Positions 1-8,374 of a stretch of DNA of 64,000 nucleotides are shown piece after piece. The DNA comes from GCA-2683825 sp965662355 (lineage in GTDB: Bacteria; Planctomycetota; UBA1135; GCA-002686595): assembly GCA_965662355.1 (NCBI GenBank), contig CBFIHP010000010.1, positions 62,001 to 126,000 of the forward strand, given 5' to 3'. Each line of letters starts with the position of its first letter. Position 1 is the stretch's first letter. A program made the translations under genes and the position numbers. Below the pieces are notes generated by a model. It did no database searches. It was not told the origin of the DNA and saw only the letters and a list, made by a program, of their open reading frames with translations.

Positions 1-91
1 TGCCCTTCCAGCGCACGCTCACATCGCCGTGGGCAAGTACGCAAAGAAGCAAGGTCACGAGTAGGGGCAGTGCGGGCCTGGTAGCTTTCAT
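1..91 (-). CDS. Secreted protein, N-terminal fragment (cut by window edge)
   Basis: An ATG at position 91 on the minus strand opens a frame that runs without a stop to the window edge (30 codons). The visible part is a typical Sec signal peptide: MKATRP, then a leucine-rich core (LPLLVTLLLCVLA), a probable cleavage site near AHG, then DVSVRWKG. It starts 50 bp after the stop of the upstream secreted protein on the same strand and probably continues that operon. No clear Shine-Dalgarno sequence precedes it. Nothing can be said about function. Confidence 0.6.
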   Translation of the reverse strand, partial: MKATRPALPLLVTLLLCVLAHGDVSVRWKG

Positions 92-141
92 CTTGTTCGC
101 GGGGAATCGCTTTTGATGCCTTCGATGGCGCTGCGTTCTTG

Positions 142-1626
142 CTAGTGGCGTTCCGATAGCCAACGTCCCGCGCGCCCTTCGAGCGTCGCAAGATCCCAGC
201 CAAAGACGCGTCGCACCTGCTCTTCCAGCGGCAAGCGGCTGCCTGTCATGCGCAGGAACGAGTCCATTTTCTGGGGCTGACCTTCGATCAAGTAGGCGGC
301 AAGTACATACGAGGCCAGGATGTCCTCGCTGGAAAGCTGATTGACGTTGCGGCCCATCAGCTCGCCGAGGTCCGGAGCGCTGGAGCGCCACATATCGTGC
401 GCTTCCTGCATCCAGTTGGTCTCTTCCTGCAAGAGCTTCGTGCGCAGCTTGAAGTCGTCCTTCGGCGACAGCGCGGGATCGGGCTGGGCCGTCCAGTTCT
501 GACGGGTTTGTACCAGAGCGCGGGTGAGGTAAAGGCCGAAGCCCTCGTAGGCCCAACCCGTCTTCACGGAAACATTGAAGCCGCCCTTGAACATCCAACC
601 CAGGGCCATGCGCACGATACCGTCGGCCCGTCTCTGCTCGTCCCCTTCCCAGAACGCGAAGTCCCGCGTTCCGGGAATCCCCGAACCTCCGAGCTTCTGC
701 ATGTGCGCGCGTGTCTCGGCGGTCAGCTTCGGGTGGTTCTTCAGGAAAGCCGCTTTTTGGGCCGGGCTGTCCATGAGGTAGACGGTCAGGTCGCGCGGCA
801 ATCCGCGGCGCTTCGGGAAGAGCGACTTGAAGAGGCTGTCCGTGGCGTGGAGCGCAGAGAGCAGCCGATCCGCTTCCTCAGCGTCGGTCGCATAGACGAC
901 GCGGAAGGGCGAGGTCCCCAGCACGCCCTTCCAATCGACTCCGAGTGCATCATCGCGATCCAGGAGCGTCTTGATCTTCGATTCCGGAGTCCCCTTGAAA
1001 CCCTCGCTGACCCAGGTACGGAGCTGAAGCCGGCGCTCCTTGGCCATCACGGTCTCGGGAAGCACATTGGCGGCCGCGGCACGGATCTCGAGCGGTGCCG
1101 TGGCGACGAACGGATTGGCCGGATCCAGACGCAAGATGTCGGTGAGGGCGTCGCAACGATCCTCGTCGGATAGCTCGCCGTCCTTGACCCACTCGGTGTG
1201 GGCTTCGAGCAGGGGGGCGATCAAGTTGCGATAACGACCGTCGATCTGAACGAGCACTTCCTCGTCCTGGTTCTTCCTCTGGCTCTTGAAGGTCTTGGGC
1301 TTTTTGGGTGCAACCCACTCGCGCCCTTTCTTGCGATACCCAAGTCCTTTCAGGGCCGTCGAGTTGTCCGGATCGAAGTCCAGGATCAACTTCAGCGTCT
1401 TTTTGTACTCGGCGTATTCGCGCTTGCCACGACACCAACTCGCGTGCTGTTCGAGACGCAAGATCAACTCGGAGTGCGAGCGATCGCGATAGGACTCGAA
1501 GTCGACTGTGTGCGTATCTGGTGTTTGTGATTCAGTGACGGGCGTCTGCCAACGCGCGTCCGCCAACCCCGCGAAGAACGCGAGGCACAGGGTCGCTGCC
1601 GCGACCCGACCTGCTTTTTTGTTCAT
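142..1626 (-). CDS. Secreted gluzincin-like protein without HExxH
   Basis: 494-residue exported protein: signal peptide at residues 1-24 (core VAAATLCLAFFAGLADA). The N-terminal third looks like a TPR-type repeat with the planctomycete-style phrase LKGLGYRKKGREWV near residue 93. The C-terminal half resembles the peptidase-MA/DUF1570 gluzincin fold: WAYEGFGLYLTR near residue 360 sits where such enzymes have the 'W..EG.AEY' glutamate helix, but I find no HExxH upstream, so it looks like a non-catalytic relative. The ATG is preceded by GGAG with good spacing. It lies 112 bp downstream of hldE, with the same orientation as the LPS genes. Expressed-protein status is likely; the fold assignment is tentative. 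Confidence 0.7.
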   Translation of the reverse strand: MNKKAGRVAAATLCLAFFAGLADARWQTPVTESQTPDTHTVDFESYRDRSHSELILRLEQHASWCRGKREYAEYKKTLKLILDFDPDNSTALKGLGYRKKGREWVAPKKPKTFKSQRKNQDEEVLVQIDGRYRNLIAPLLEAHTEWVKDGELSDEDRCDALTDILRLDPANPFVATAPLEIRAAAANVLPETVMAKERRLQLRTWVSEGFKGTPESKIKTLLDRDDALGVDWKGVLGTSPFRVVYATDAEEADRLLSALHATDSLFKSLFPKRRGLPRDLTVYLMDSPAQKAAFLKNHPKLTAETRAHMQKLGGSGIPGTRDFAFWEGDEQRRADGIVRMALGWMFKGGFNVSVKTGWAYEGFGLYLTRALVQTRQNWTAQPDPALSPKDDFKLRTKLLQEETNWMQEAHDMWRSSAPDLGELMGRNVNQLSSEDILASYVLAAYLIEGQPQKMDSFLRMTGSRLPLEEQVRRVFGWDLATLEGRAGRWLSERH

Positions 1627-1738
1627 ACCTCACTCCGACACACCCTTCCTGCCAAGTAGGGGCGTGCTACCCAGGATCCTAGCAAACGGAATCTCCCAAG
1701 CGCATGGATCCCAAGAAACGGGTGGGAGGGCTGAATTG

Positions 1739-3193
1739 TCAATCGGATCGAAGCCGGCCGGCGATCCCGGTGGTGGAGCGACCGGGCAGGAGGGGCGCGA
1801 GATACACCTCCCCACCGTGGCTTTCGACCCATTCGCGACCTGCTACGCCCTTTTCGGCCCAATCTTCACCTTTTACGAGCACATCCGGAGTGATTTCCCG
1901 AATCAGCTCCAGCGGAGTGTCCTCGCCGAAGGGACAGACGGCGCCGACCATCTCCAGGGCCGCCAGCACCTCCAGGCGATCCTCGAGGGGATTGATCGGC
2001 CTTTCCGGCCCTTTCATTCTTCTTACGCTGTCGTCGTCGTTGACGCCCACGATCAAGACATCGCCTCGTGCCCGGGCCAGACGCAAGTAGCTGACATGGC
2101 CGGCGTGGAGGATGTCGAAACAGCCATTCGTGAAGACGACGCGCTTCTTCTCGGCACGCCAGCCCGCCACCGCCGCGGCGACCTCTCCGCGCGTGAGAAT
2201 GGCGCTCGTCACCCCCGAACGCTCCGACAGGGCGGCGCGCAGCTCGTGTCGAGTGACGACGGCCGCTCCGCGTCGAGCGACGACGAGTCCCGCCGCACGG
2301 TTGGCGAGCTCCACCGCTTGTTCGAGCGAGACCTGGCACGCGAGCCCAAGGGCCAGGTGGGCAATGACCGTGTCCCCCGCACCCGTCACGTCGAAGACCG
2401 CCCGGGCCATGGCGGAAACGCGGCCCTCTTCGTGCTGGGATCGAAAGTAGATGCCGTCCTGTCCCAGGGTGATCACGATGGCGTCGAGCCCCGCCTTCTC
2501 GATCAACTCGGCACCGCCTCCAGGAACCTCTCCGAGGTTGGCGAACTTGCGCCCCAGGGCGACCTCGCTCTCCTTCCTGTTGGGCGTCGCCAGCGTCGCA
2601 CCCCGGTAACGGGAGTAGTCGGTCCCCTTGGGATCGACCAGAACGGGAATTCCCTTCGCGCGCGCTGACGTGACGACCGCCTGAATCACATCAGCGGTCA
2701 AGACGCCCTTGCCGTAATCCGAGAGGATCACGGCCCTGACCCGGGAGAGTTCGCTCTCGACGCGTTGCACGAGAGTCTGGGCCGTGTCTTGCGACACGTC
2801 TCGCGCGTCTTCGAAATCAACGCGCAGCATCTGGGTTCCCGCACTGAGGAGTCTCGTCTTCTCGGTGGTCGGTCGGTCCTTGGCGGGAACGACACCGTCG
2901 ACCCCCACGCCGATGCCCTCGAAGAGTGAACACAGCTGGCGCCCTTCCGAATCGTCCCCCACCACGCCGACGACACAGACCTCGGCGTCCATGGAGCGCA
3001 GGTTCGCCGCGACGTTGCCTGCACCACCCAGACGCTTCTCCGTTTCGCGGGCGGCCAGTACCGGAATCGGGGCTTCCGGGGAGATACGCTCGACGTCGCC
3101 CGCGATGTAACTATCGAGGATGAGATCGCCGACGATCAGGATGCGCGGCTTTTCCATCGCATCGAGAATGGAGATGAGCTTCTCGGAGTTCAT
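1739..3193 (-). CDS. hldE: Bifunctional heptose 7-phosphate kinase / heptose 1-phosphate adenylyltransferase
   Basis: 484 residues, the normal length of fused HldE (RfaE). It phosphorylates D-glycero-D-manno-heptose 7-phosphate and, after removal of the 7-phosphate, adenylylates heptose 1-phosphate, giving ADP-heptose for the LPS inner core (cytoplasm). The N-terminal PfkB/ribokinase domain shows GGAGNVAANL near residue 57 and the ATP/anion-hole motif GAGDT near residue 273. The C-terminal nucleotidyltransferase domain begins with TNGCFDILHAGH near residue 354 (HxGH motif). The start codon overlaps the hldD stop by 4 bp (ATGA), so the two are translationally coupled. hldD supplies the next step, epimerisation. 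The GmhA and GmhB steps are not in the window. Confidence 0.96.
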   Translation of the reverse strand: MNSEKLISILDAMEKPRILIVGDLILDSYIAGDVERISPEAPIPVLAARETEKRLGGAGNVAANLRSMDAEVCVVGVVGDDSEGRQLCSLFEGIGVGVDGVVPAKDRPTTEKTRLLSAGTQMLRVDFEDARDVSQDTAQTLVQRVESELSRVRAVILSDYGKGVLTADVIQAVVTSARAKGIPVLVDPKGTDYSRYRGATLATPNRKESEVALGRKFANLGEVPGGGAELIEKAGLDAIVITLGQDGIYFRSQHEEGRVSAMARAVFDVTGAGDTVIAHLALGLACQVSLEQAVELANRAAGLVVARRGAAVVTRHELRAALSERSGVTSAILTRGEVAAAVAGWRAEKKRVVFTNGCFDILHAGHVSYLRLARARGDVLIVGVNDDDSVRRMKGPERPINPLEDRLEVLAALEMVGAVCPFGEDTPLELIREITPDVLVKGEDWAEKGVAGREWVESHGGEVYLAPLLPGRSTTGIAGRLRSD

Positions 3194-4161
3194 CGTGCTA
3201 GTGCCTTCGGGTTCGCGGGGCGCCGGTGATAACCCTCGGAGGCGTCGAGGATCGCGATGTAGTCCCGAACTCCATCGGCCAACGAGTGGAACGGCCGATC
3301 GTAGCCCGCCTGCCCCACGGCTGAGAGATCGGCCTCGGTGAAGGCCTGGTACTTGCCCTGGAGATCCGCGGGAAAGGGAATCTCGACCACCTCGGCCCCC
3401 GGGTAGTGGCTGGCGACGAGCCGGGCCAGGGTCAGGAAGCTCTCGGCCTTACCCGTACCGCAGTTGAAGATGCCCGAGAGCTCGGGGTGCTCGAAGAAGA
3501 AGAGGTTCATCTCCACGGCATCGTCCACATGAACGAAGTCGCGGCGGAATCCATCGGAACCGGCGAAGAGCTCGAGCTTGCCCTTCTCCTTGATCTGCTG
3601 GTGAAACTTGTAGATCACCGAGGCCATACGCTCCTTGTGATTCTCCTGCGGCCCGTAGACGTTGAAATAGCGCAGACCCACGACCTGACTCTGCGATTTC
3701 GGCAGGATCGCACGCACGCAGCGATCGAAGAGGAACTTCGAGAACGCGTAGACGTTCAAGGGGTACTCGCAATTCGGATCCTCGCGAAAACCGTCGTCTC
3801 CGTCACCATAGACAGAAGCCGACGACGCATAGAAGAACGGCGTGCGCCCCTGGGTGAAGGCCAGGAGTCGCTTCGAGTACTCGTAGTTGACGCGCATCAT
3901 GTAGCGCCCGTCGCGTTCGGTCGTGTCACTGCAGGCGCCTTGATGGAACACCGCCTCCAGAGCCACGTCCTCGAGCTGGTCCAGGTCCTCCAGGAAGTCG
4001 CGATAGTCGACCAGATCCCGGAACTTCAAGGCGTTCAGGTTGCGGTGCTTCTCGCCGTACTCGAGGTCGTCGACGAGCAGAATGTCCTCGTATCCGCGGG
4101 CATTGAGGCCGCGGACCAGGTTGCTTCCGATGAAGCCCGCACCACCGGTGACGATGATCAT
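3190..4161 (-). CDS. hldD: ADP-L-glycero-D-manno-heptose 6-epimerase
   Basis: 323-residue extended short-chain dehydrogenase. It converts ADP-D-glycero-D-manno-heptose into the L-glycero form used by LPS heptosyltransferases. The NADP-binding Rossmann motif TGGAGFIGSN lies at residues 5-14, followed by VDDLEYGEKHRNL, characteristic of HldD. The active-site serine lies in YASSASVYGDGDD and the catalytic YxxxK pair in YAFSK (about residue 138). The C-terminal substrate part contains RYFNVYGPQE and the RRDFVHVDD signature. It starts 20 bp after lpxK and ends in a 4-bp overlap with hldE, placing it firmly in an LPS core/lipid A operon. Confidence 0.96.
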   Translation of the reverse strand: MIIVTGGAGFIGSNLVRGLNARGYEDILLVDDLEYGEKHRNLNALKFRDLVDYRDFLEDLDQLEDVALEAVFHQGACSDTTERDGRYMMRVNYEYSKRLLAFTQGRTPFFYASSASVYGDGDDGFREDPNCEYPLNVYAFSKFLFDRCVRAILPKSQSQVVGLRYFNVYGPQENHKERMASVIYKFHQQIKEKGKLELFAGSDGFRRDFVHVDDAVEMNLFFFEHPELSGIFNCGTGKAESFLTLARLVASHYPGAEVVEIPFPADLQGKYQAFTEADLSAVGQAGYDRPFHSLADGVRDYIAILDASEGYHRRPANPKALAR

Positions 4162-4181
4162 GGTGAGAAAGAGGGTGAGTT

Positions 4182-5315
4182 CTATCCAGCGAGTCCGGCG
4201 TGCATGTTCCGCCGCCGGGCATCGCCGGGGCCGCGTGGAAGGGCGTCGAGTAGAGCTTCCAGGACAGGCTGGCCACTCTCCAGTCGAAACTCGATGGCGA
4301 GGGCGAAAAACGAGAAGTCCGGGGGCAATTTCACCGCGTCCTTTTCGGTCGTGAGCACCCAGCGGCCAGCCTCTCCGAGACCCTCCAGGTCGCTCTTTTC
4401 GTAGCGATGGTGGTCGGGGAACATCCGGTGCTGGACCACCTTCGCCCCGAGCCCTTCGAGCGTTCGGGTGAAAGCCTCGGGGTTGCCGATGGCGCTGAGC
4501 AGATCGACCGGACGGTCGCGCAGCTCTTCGAGGGGGACGGGTTGGGACACCCCCTGTTCATCGCCCCCCAGGGGTCCGCGCCATAAGCCGCTTGGGTGAT
4601 GACAGCCCTCCAGAAGCGAAACCCCGGGCGCGCAGCGGTGCAGCTCGTTTCCAAGGGCCAGGCGTTCGGCCTCGGTGACCTGATCCACGCGGGTCACACA
4701 GACGGCATGGGCTCGCTCGAGGGCACTCGCAGGCTCGCGCATGAGCCCACGCGGAAGGAAAGCCCGTACCGGAGGCCGGCCGTCACCGCCCGGCGGCAAC
4801 CCCCAGGGGCGAGTTGCATCGACGAGAACGAGATCGAGATCCCGGGCCAGGCGCCGATGCTGAAACCCATCGTCCAGTACGACGCAGTCGCAACCGGCCT
4901 CGACCAACTCCTGTCCGGCCCGTACGCGGTCGGGGTTCTGTCGCCCAGCCACCGCCGGGAACGACCGCGCGAGCAAACGCGCTTCGTCGTTCTCGCGGCG
5001 TGGATCGCCCTGCTTGGAGCCGTAGCCGCGGGAAGCGATCCCAGGTCGGAGGCCGCGCGCCAGAAGCTCGCGCACGACCAAGGCCACGAAGGGTGTTTTT
5101 CCCGTGCCGCCGGCCGTCAGGTTGCCGACCGAAACCACGGGGACCTCGAGCCGTGTTTGCGGCAGGAGCCCGAGGTCGTAGGCGCATCCACGCAGCTGCG
5201 CGGCTGCCCCGAAAAAGAACCCGGGCACACGCAGGAACTCCACGGCACCACCGCGTCTTGCCAGCCGGGAATCGATGCGCATGGCACTCAGGGATCTCTC
5301 CGGCTTCCCCGGCAT
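4182..5315 (-). CDS. lpxK: Tetraacyldisaccharide 4'-kinase
   Basis: 377-residue LpxK, the inner-membrane-associated kinase that phosphorylates the 4' position of the lipid A disaccharide to give lipid IVA. The P-loop GGTGKTPF follows the conserved VVSVGNLTAG segment near residue 65. RGYGSK and DDGFQHRRL (near residue 145) are typical LpxK motifs, and VLTTEKDAVKL near residue 320 matches the conserved C-terminal TEKDAVK. An in-frame ATG at 5282 (MRIDSRL) is an alternative start. The gene lies 12 bp after the omega-like gene and 20 bp before hldD. With hldD/hldE it implies an outer membrane with heptose-containing LPS. Confidence 0.95.
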   Translation of the reverse strand: MPGKPERSLSAMRIDSRLARRGGAVEFLRVPGFFFGAAAQLRGCAYDLGLLPQTRLEVPVVSVGNLTAGGTGKTPFVALVVRELLARGLRPGIASRGYGSKQGDPRRENDEARLLARSFPAVAGRQNPDRVRAGQELVEAGCDCVVLDDGFQHRRLARDLDLVLVDATRPWGLPPGGDGRPPVRAFLPRGLMREPASALERAHAVCVTRVDQVTEAERLALGNELHRCAPGVSLLEGCHHPSGLWRGPLGGDEQGVSQPVPLEELRDRPVDLLSAIGNPEAFTRTLEGLGAKVVQHRMFPDHHRYEKSDLEGLGEAGRWVLTTEKDAVKLPPDFSFFALAIEFRLESGQPVLEALLDALPRGPGDARRRNMHAGLAG

Positions 5316-5327
5316 GAATCGTCCGGG

Positions 5328-5540
5328 CTAGATGAGGGGCTTCTCTTCCTCGGGGATCAACTCGATCAGCCCGCGTTCCATCTCGAGGAAAGCGATCTTG
5401 ATCGGGTTCTTCTCACGCGTCTCGATCAGAGGCGATGCGCCCCGGATCAGTTCGCGAACACGCTTCTGAAGAAGGGCGGTCTTGTGGAACGAGCCGGAGA
5501 CCGACTTCTGCAAACGCTGGGGGAGGGTCGTGTCCATCAT
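5328..5540 (-). CDS. rpoZ: RNA polymerase omega subunit-like protein
   Basis: 70 residues. The core SFHKTALLQKRVRELIRGA followed by SPLIE and then NPIKIAFLEMERGLIEL follows the Rpb6/omega pattern (F-x-L-x-x-L-x-x-KR-x-x-x-L-x-x-GA-x-PL ... EI-x-x-x-KI-x-L), close to the short divergent omegas of the PVC group. Omega binds the beta' C-terminal tail and helps assemble RNA polymerase. The length suits the family. It lies immediately upstream (12 bp) of lpxK on the same strand, an unusual partner; rpoZ more often accompanies gmk or spoT. The assignment rests on pattern only. Confidence 0.7.
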   Translation of the reverse strand: MMDTTLPQRLQKSVSGSFHKTALLQKRVRELIRGASPLIETREKNPIKIAFLEMERGLIELIPEEEKPLI

Positions 5541-5658
5541 GGGAGCGCGAATATCGGGAAAGGTCGGCAGGGGCCGAGCCCTGCATGGTATCTCCGCATG
5601 GCTTCCCGATCAATCCGGGGCCATCTTGCAATCGGGGCCCTGGGGCCGCGGACCGGAC

Positions 5659-6090
5659 TCAAACGGCCTTGCGTCGGCCGTGGAGCAGGTGGGATAGGTG
5701 ATCGTAGGGAATCGGCCAGCTGGCGGCGTGATCCGCACCGGCGCCGATGACCTCGTCACGCCAGCCTGCGGGGTTGCCGCGTCCCGTCACCAGGAGCAGC
5801 GCTTCGGGATAGCGAGAGCGAATCAGCCCGATGAGATCCTCGGCTCCGGGCTCGTAGCCGCAGATCCAGACGGCGGAAACGCCCTTGGTCGCGCGCAGGA
5901 TGAAGCTGATGTCAGGCATCTCCTCGCCGAGATGATGGGTCAGCGCCCGCGAGAGGGCTCGTTCGGGATGACACGTGGTCAATAAACAAACGGGAGCCTC
6001 GGAGGCTTTGGATTGCTTGGCCGCAACCTGCTTGGCGGCAGACTTCTGCACGCGGCGCGACTTCAGTAATTGGCTATCAGAAAGGTGCAT
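5659..6090 (-). CDS. Degenerate response-regulator receiver-like protein
   Basis: 143 residues from the ATG at 6090; longer in-frame upstream sequence would run across the divergent peptidase start and lacks coding character. A lysine-rich head (LLKSRRVQKSAAKQVAAKQ) is followed by an alternating strand/helix domain: PVCLLTTCHPE, VSAVWICGYEPGAEDLIGL, YPEALLLVTGRG and GADHAASWPIPYDHLSHLL. The last two segments resemble the beta4-beta5 and 'GA-x-x-x-x-x-KP' end of a CheY-like receiver, with the usual lysine replaced and no clear phosphoacceptor aspartate after strand 3. It is therefore probably a pseudo-receiver. It precedes the omega/LPS operon by 118 bp. Target unknown. Confidence 0.6.
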   Translation of the reverse strand: MHLSDSQLLKSRRVQKSAAKQVAAKQSKASEAPVCLLTTCHPERALSRALTHHLGEEMPDISFILRATKGVSAVWICGYEPGAEDLIGLIRSRYPEALLLVTGRGNPAGWRDEVIGAGADHAASWPIPYDHLSHLLHGRRKAV

Positions 6091-6379
6091 CGTGAGACCC
6101 CAAACCCTCGTTTCGTCTCGACTCCCCAAAAGTCCCCCTCTTGGTTCAAGAGACGCCATACCCCAGTAACTTGATGACGAACCGAGGTGACCGAAAAGTT
6201 CCCTAGTCAGTCCATGGGTACATACGTCGCACAAAGGTGATGGTCGCAGGAGAATCCAAAAGGTCGGTTTCTTCTTTACGAAAATCTTTCCGCAGGAGGG
6301 GGCGATTCCTCGTCGGATCCCCCCGGGCCCGGGCCAAGGCTTCCTCCGGAGGCCCCTCTCGATAAGCTCTTTTGCCCCG

Positions 6380-8341
6380 ATGTGCCCTCCCTCCGGCTCC
6401 GCCTGGCTCCTCCATTGCGTCTTCCTCCTCGCCCTCTTCCCGGGGTCGGGTTCAGGGACCCCATCCAGGGTGCTGGCCAGGTCCCAGGAGAAAGCTCCCG
6501 AGCCGATCTGCCGCAGCCTCTCCCGAGAGCTGACCGCCCACACCCGCCTGGCCGGCACGGTGGGGAGTCGGACCGGAGCACGCTTCGTCGCCCGGGAGCT
6601 TGGGCGCTCGGGCTTCGAGGTCGAACTGGATCGGCGCATCGTGCTGCTCTCGCACCCGCGCCGGATTCACGTCTCGCTCCAGGTGGAGGGCGTACGGCAC
6701 TTCGCTCGAACCGAGGTGTTCGACCCCCACGCCATCCCACCCGGGGACGTTCCGATCCACAATGCCTGGAGCGCGAGCGGCTCCTTCACGGGCCCTGTGA
6801 TCGACGTGGGCGGTGGCTTGCGCGCGGACTACGAACGGCTCCAGCGAGCGGGAACGCAGGTGGCGGACAGGGTTGTCCTCGCGCGCTACGGCGGGGCGTA
6901 CCGCGGTATCAAAGCCGAGCTCGCCCAGGAGTTTGGCGCACGGGCGATCCTGCTCTACAACGACCCCGAAGGCGACGGAGACGCCAAAGGGCCGACGCAT
7001 CCGCGCGGGCCCTGGAAACCGGGCTGGTCCGCCCAGCGCGGATCGATCTCGTCCCTGACCATCGCCCCCGGCGATGTTTCGACACCCGGTTGGCCCTCTC
7101 CGCCCCCAGGTCCAGCGGGCCAATCGCAAACGGAGCCGCGACGGCTTACCCCTCCGGAGTGTGATCTGCGCTTGCCGCGCATCCTCTGCACACCGATCGG
7201 AGCCGACGAAATGCGCGCCATCCAGAAAGCCGGTGCGAGCGCTCGGGTCACGCTCGATCTGGATCTTCGTCGCGAGCTCTTCGAGATCGTGAACGTGATC
7301 GCAAAGCTCCCCGGCCAGAGCGAGGACTTCATCATCGTCGGCAACCATCGTGACGCCTGGGTACGCGGTGCCCAGGACGCGGGCAGTGGCACGGTGGCTC
7401 TCATGCGCGCGGCGCAGCTCTTGGGGGCGCGCGTCGAGGCGGGCTGGAAACCGGAGACGACCCTCGTCCTGGCCTTTTGGGATGCGGAGGAATTCGGGCT
7501 CGTCGGAAGCACCGAATGGGGAGAAGCACACGCCGAGGTCTTGCGCGAGCACGGGTTGTGCTACATCAATGCCGACTCGACGGTTTCGGGACTACGCTTC
7601 CGCATCAACGGCAGCGCGGGCTGGAGCGCGGCTCTATCGGCCGCCTTGAAGCGCGTGCCGGATCCGACGAAAGACCATGCGAGCGTCTTCGACGGGTGGG
7701 CCAAGGATGGAATCTCGCCCGAGCTCGGTCTATTGGGTTCCGGCTCGGACTTCACCGTCTTCGTCCATCACCTGGGCCTGCCGGCACTGAACTTCTCCTT
7801 CCGAGGCAACGGAGGAGGTCAGTACCACACACGCTTCGACGACTTCACCCATATGGATCGCTTTCTGGACCCCACCTGGATGGGGCACGAGACCGCCGCG
7901 CACTTCGTGTGCGAGCTGCTCCTGGAGATGTCCGCCCGCGGGCGCGGCGGGTTCGACTCCGCTGAGGCAGCCGGGATGCTCGCCTCGCGCATACGTGGCG
8001 CCGGTGCCGAGCTGAACGCGACGCGTCCCTGGTTGGGCAGCGCACGTGCTGAACGCTTGGCGGGTGTGTTCGACGAGATCGAGACGCTGTTTCGCGACGA
8101 GGGACGTTCCGATTCTCGCTTCTACCAGGGCCTCCTGCTTCCGGAAGGCCTTGCGGGTCGGCCCTGGTACAAGAATCCCTACTGGGCCCCGGGCATGGAG
8201 TCCGGCTATGCCGCGGAGACCCTGCCCGAGCTCCGCGGCGCGGCTAAACGTGGCGAAGCCGAGCTCAATCGTGCCGTTGAGGCTCTCGCACAACGGCTGG
8301 AGTCGTACCGAGATGTCCAGACGGATCCGGCACCGGACTAG
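6380..8341 (+). CDS. Secreted M28B metallopeptidase (glutamate carboxypeptidase II-like)
   Basis: 653 residues with a signal peptide (WLLHCVFLLALFPGSGSG). Co-catalytic di-zinc exopeptidase of the PSMA/transferrin-receptor family, expected to trim peptides outside the inner membrane. An inserted PA-like domain (about residues 110-260) contains VVLARYGGAYRGIK and RAILLYNDP. All metal-site motifs are present: GNHRDAW (about 322) with the downstream Asp in QDAGSGT, WDAEEFGLVGSTEWGE (about 366, catalytic Glu and zinc Glu), YINADST (about 395) and YHTRFDDF (about 482). A C-terminal helical dimerisation region follows. It is divergent from the receiver-like gene across 289 bp and is followed 33 bp later by the ABC exporter genes. 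Substrate specificity cannot be read. Confidence 0.88.
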   Translation: MCPPSGSAWLLHCVFLLALFPGSGSGTPSRVLARSQEKAPEPICRSLSRELTAHTRLAGTVGSRTGARFVARELGRSGFEVELDRRIVLLSHPRRIHVSLQVEGVRHFARTEVFDPHAIPPGDVPIHNAWSASGSFTGPVIDVGGGLRADYERLQRAGTQVADRVVLARYGGAYRGIKAELAQEFGARAILLYNDPEGDGDAKGPTHPRGPWKPGWSAQRGSISSLTIAPGDVSTPGWPSPPPGPAGQSQTEPRRLTPPECDLRLPRILCTPIGADEMRAIQKAGASARVTLDLDLRRELFEIVNVIAKLPGQSEDFIIVGNHRDAWVRGAQDAGSGTVALMRAAQLLGARVEAGWKPETTLVLAFWDAEEFGLVGSTEWGEAHAEVLREHGLCYINADSTVSGLRFRINGSAGWSAALSAALKRVPDPTKDHASVFDGWAKDGISPELGLLGSGSDFTVFVHHLGLPALNFSFRGNGGGQYHTRFDDFTHMDRFLDPTWMGHETAAHFVCELLLEMSARGRGGFDSAEAAGMLASRIRGAGAELNATRPWLGSARAERLAGVFDEIETLFRDEGRSDSRFYQGLLLPEGLAGRPWYKNPYWAPGMESGYAAETLPELRGAAKRGEAELNRAVEALAQRLESYRDVQTDPAPD

Positions 8342-8374
8342 CCCGAACGCTCTGTTCATCCCCCTCTGTACATA

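Noticed and set aside
1508..2668. Long plus-strand frame (386 codons) opposite hldE
   Set aside because: Antisense to a well-supported gene and rich in Arg/Gly/Pro without domain features; caused by GC-rich codon bias.
5567..5584. GCAGGG-GCCGA-CCCTGC-like hairpin after the receiver-like gene
   Set aside because: Short stem without a following T run; may be chance in GC-rich DNA.
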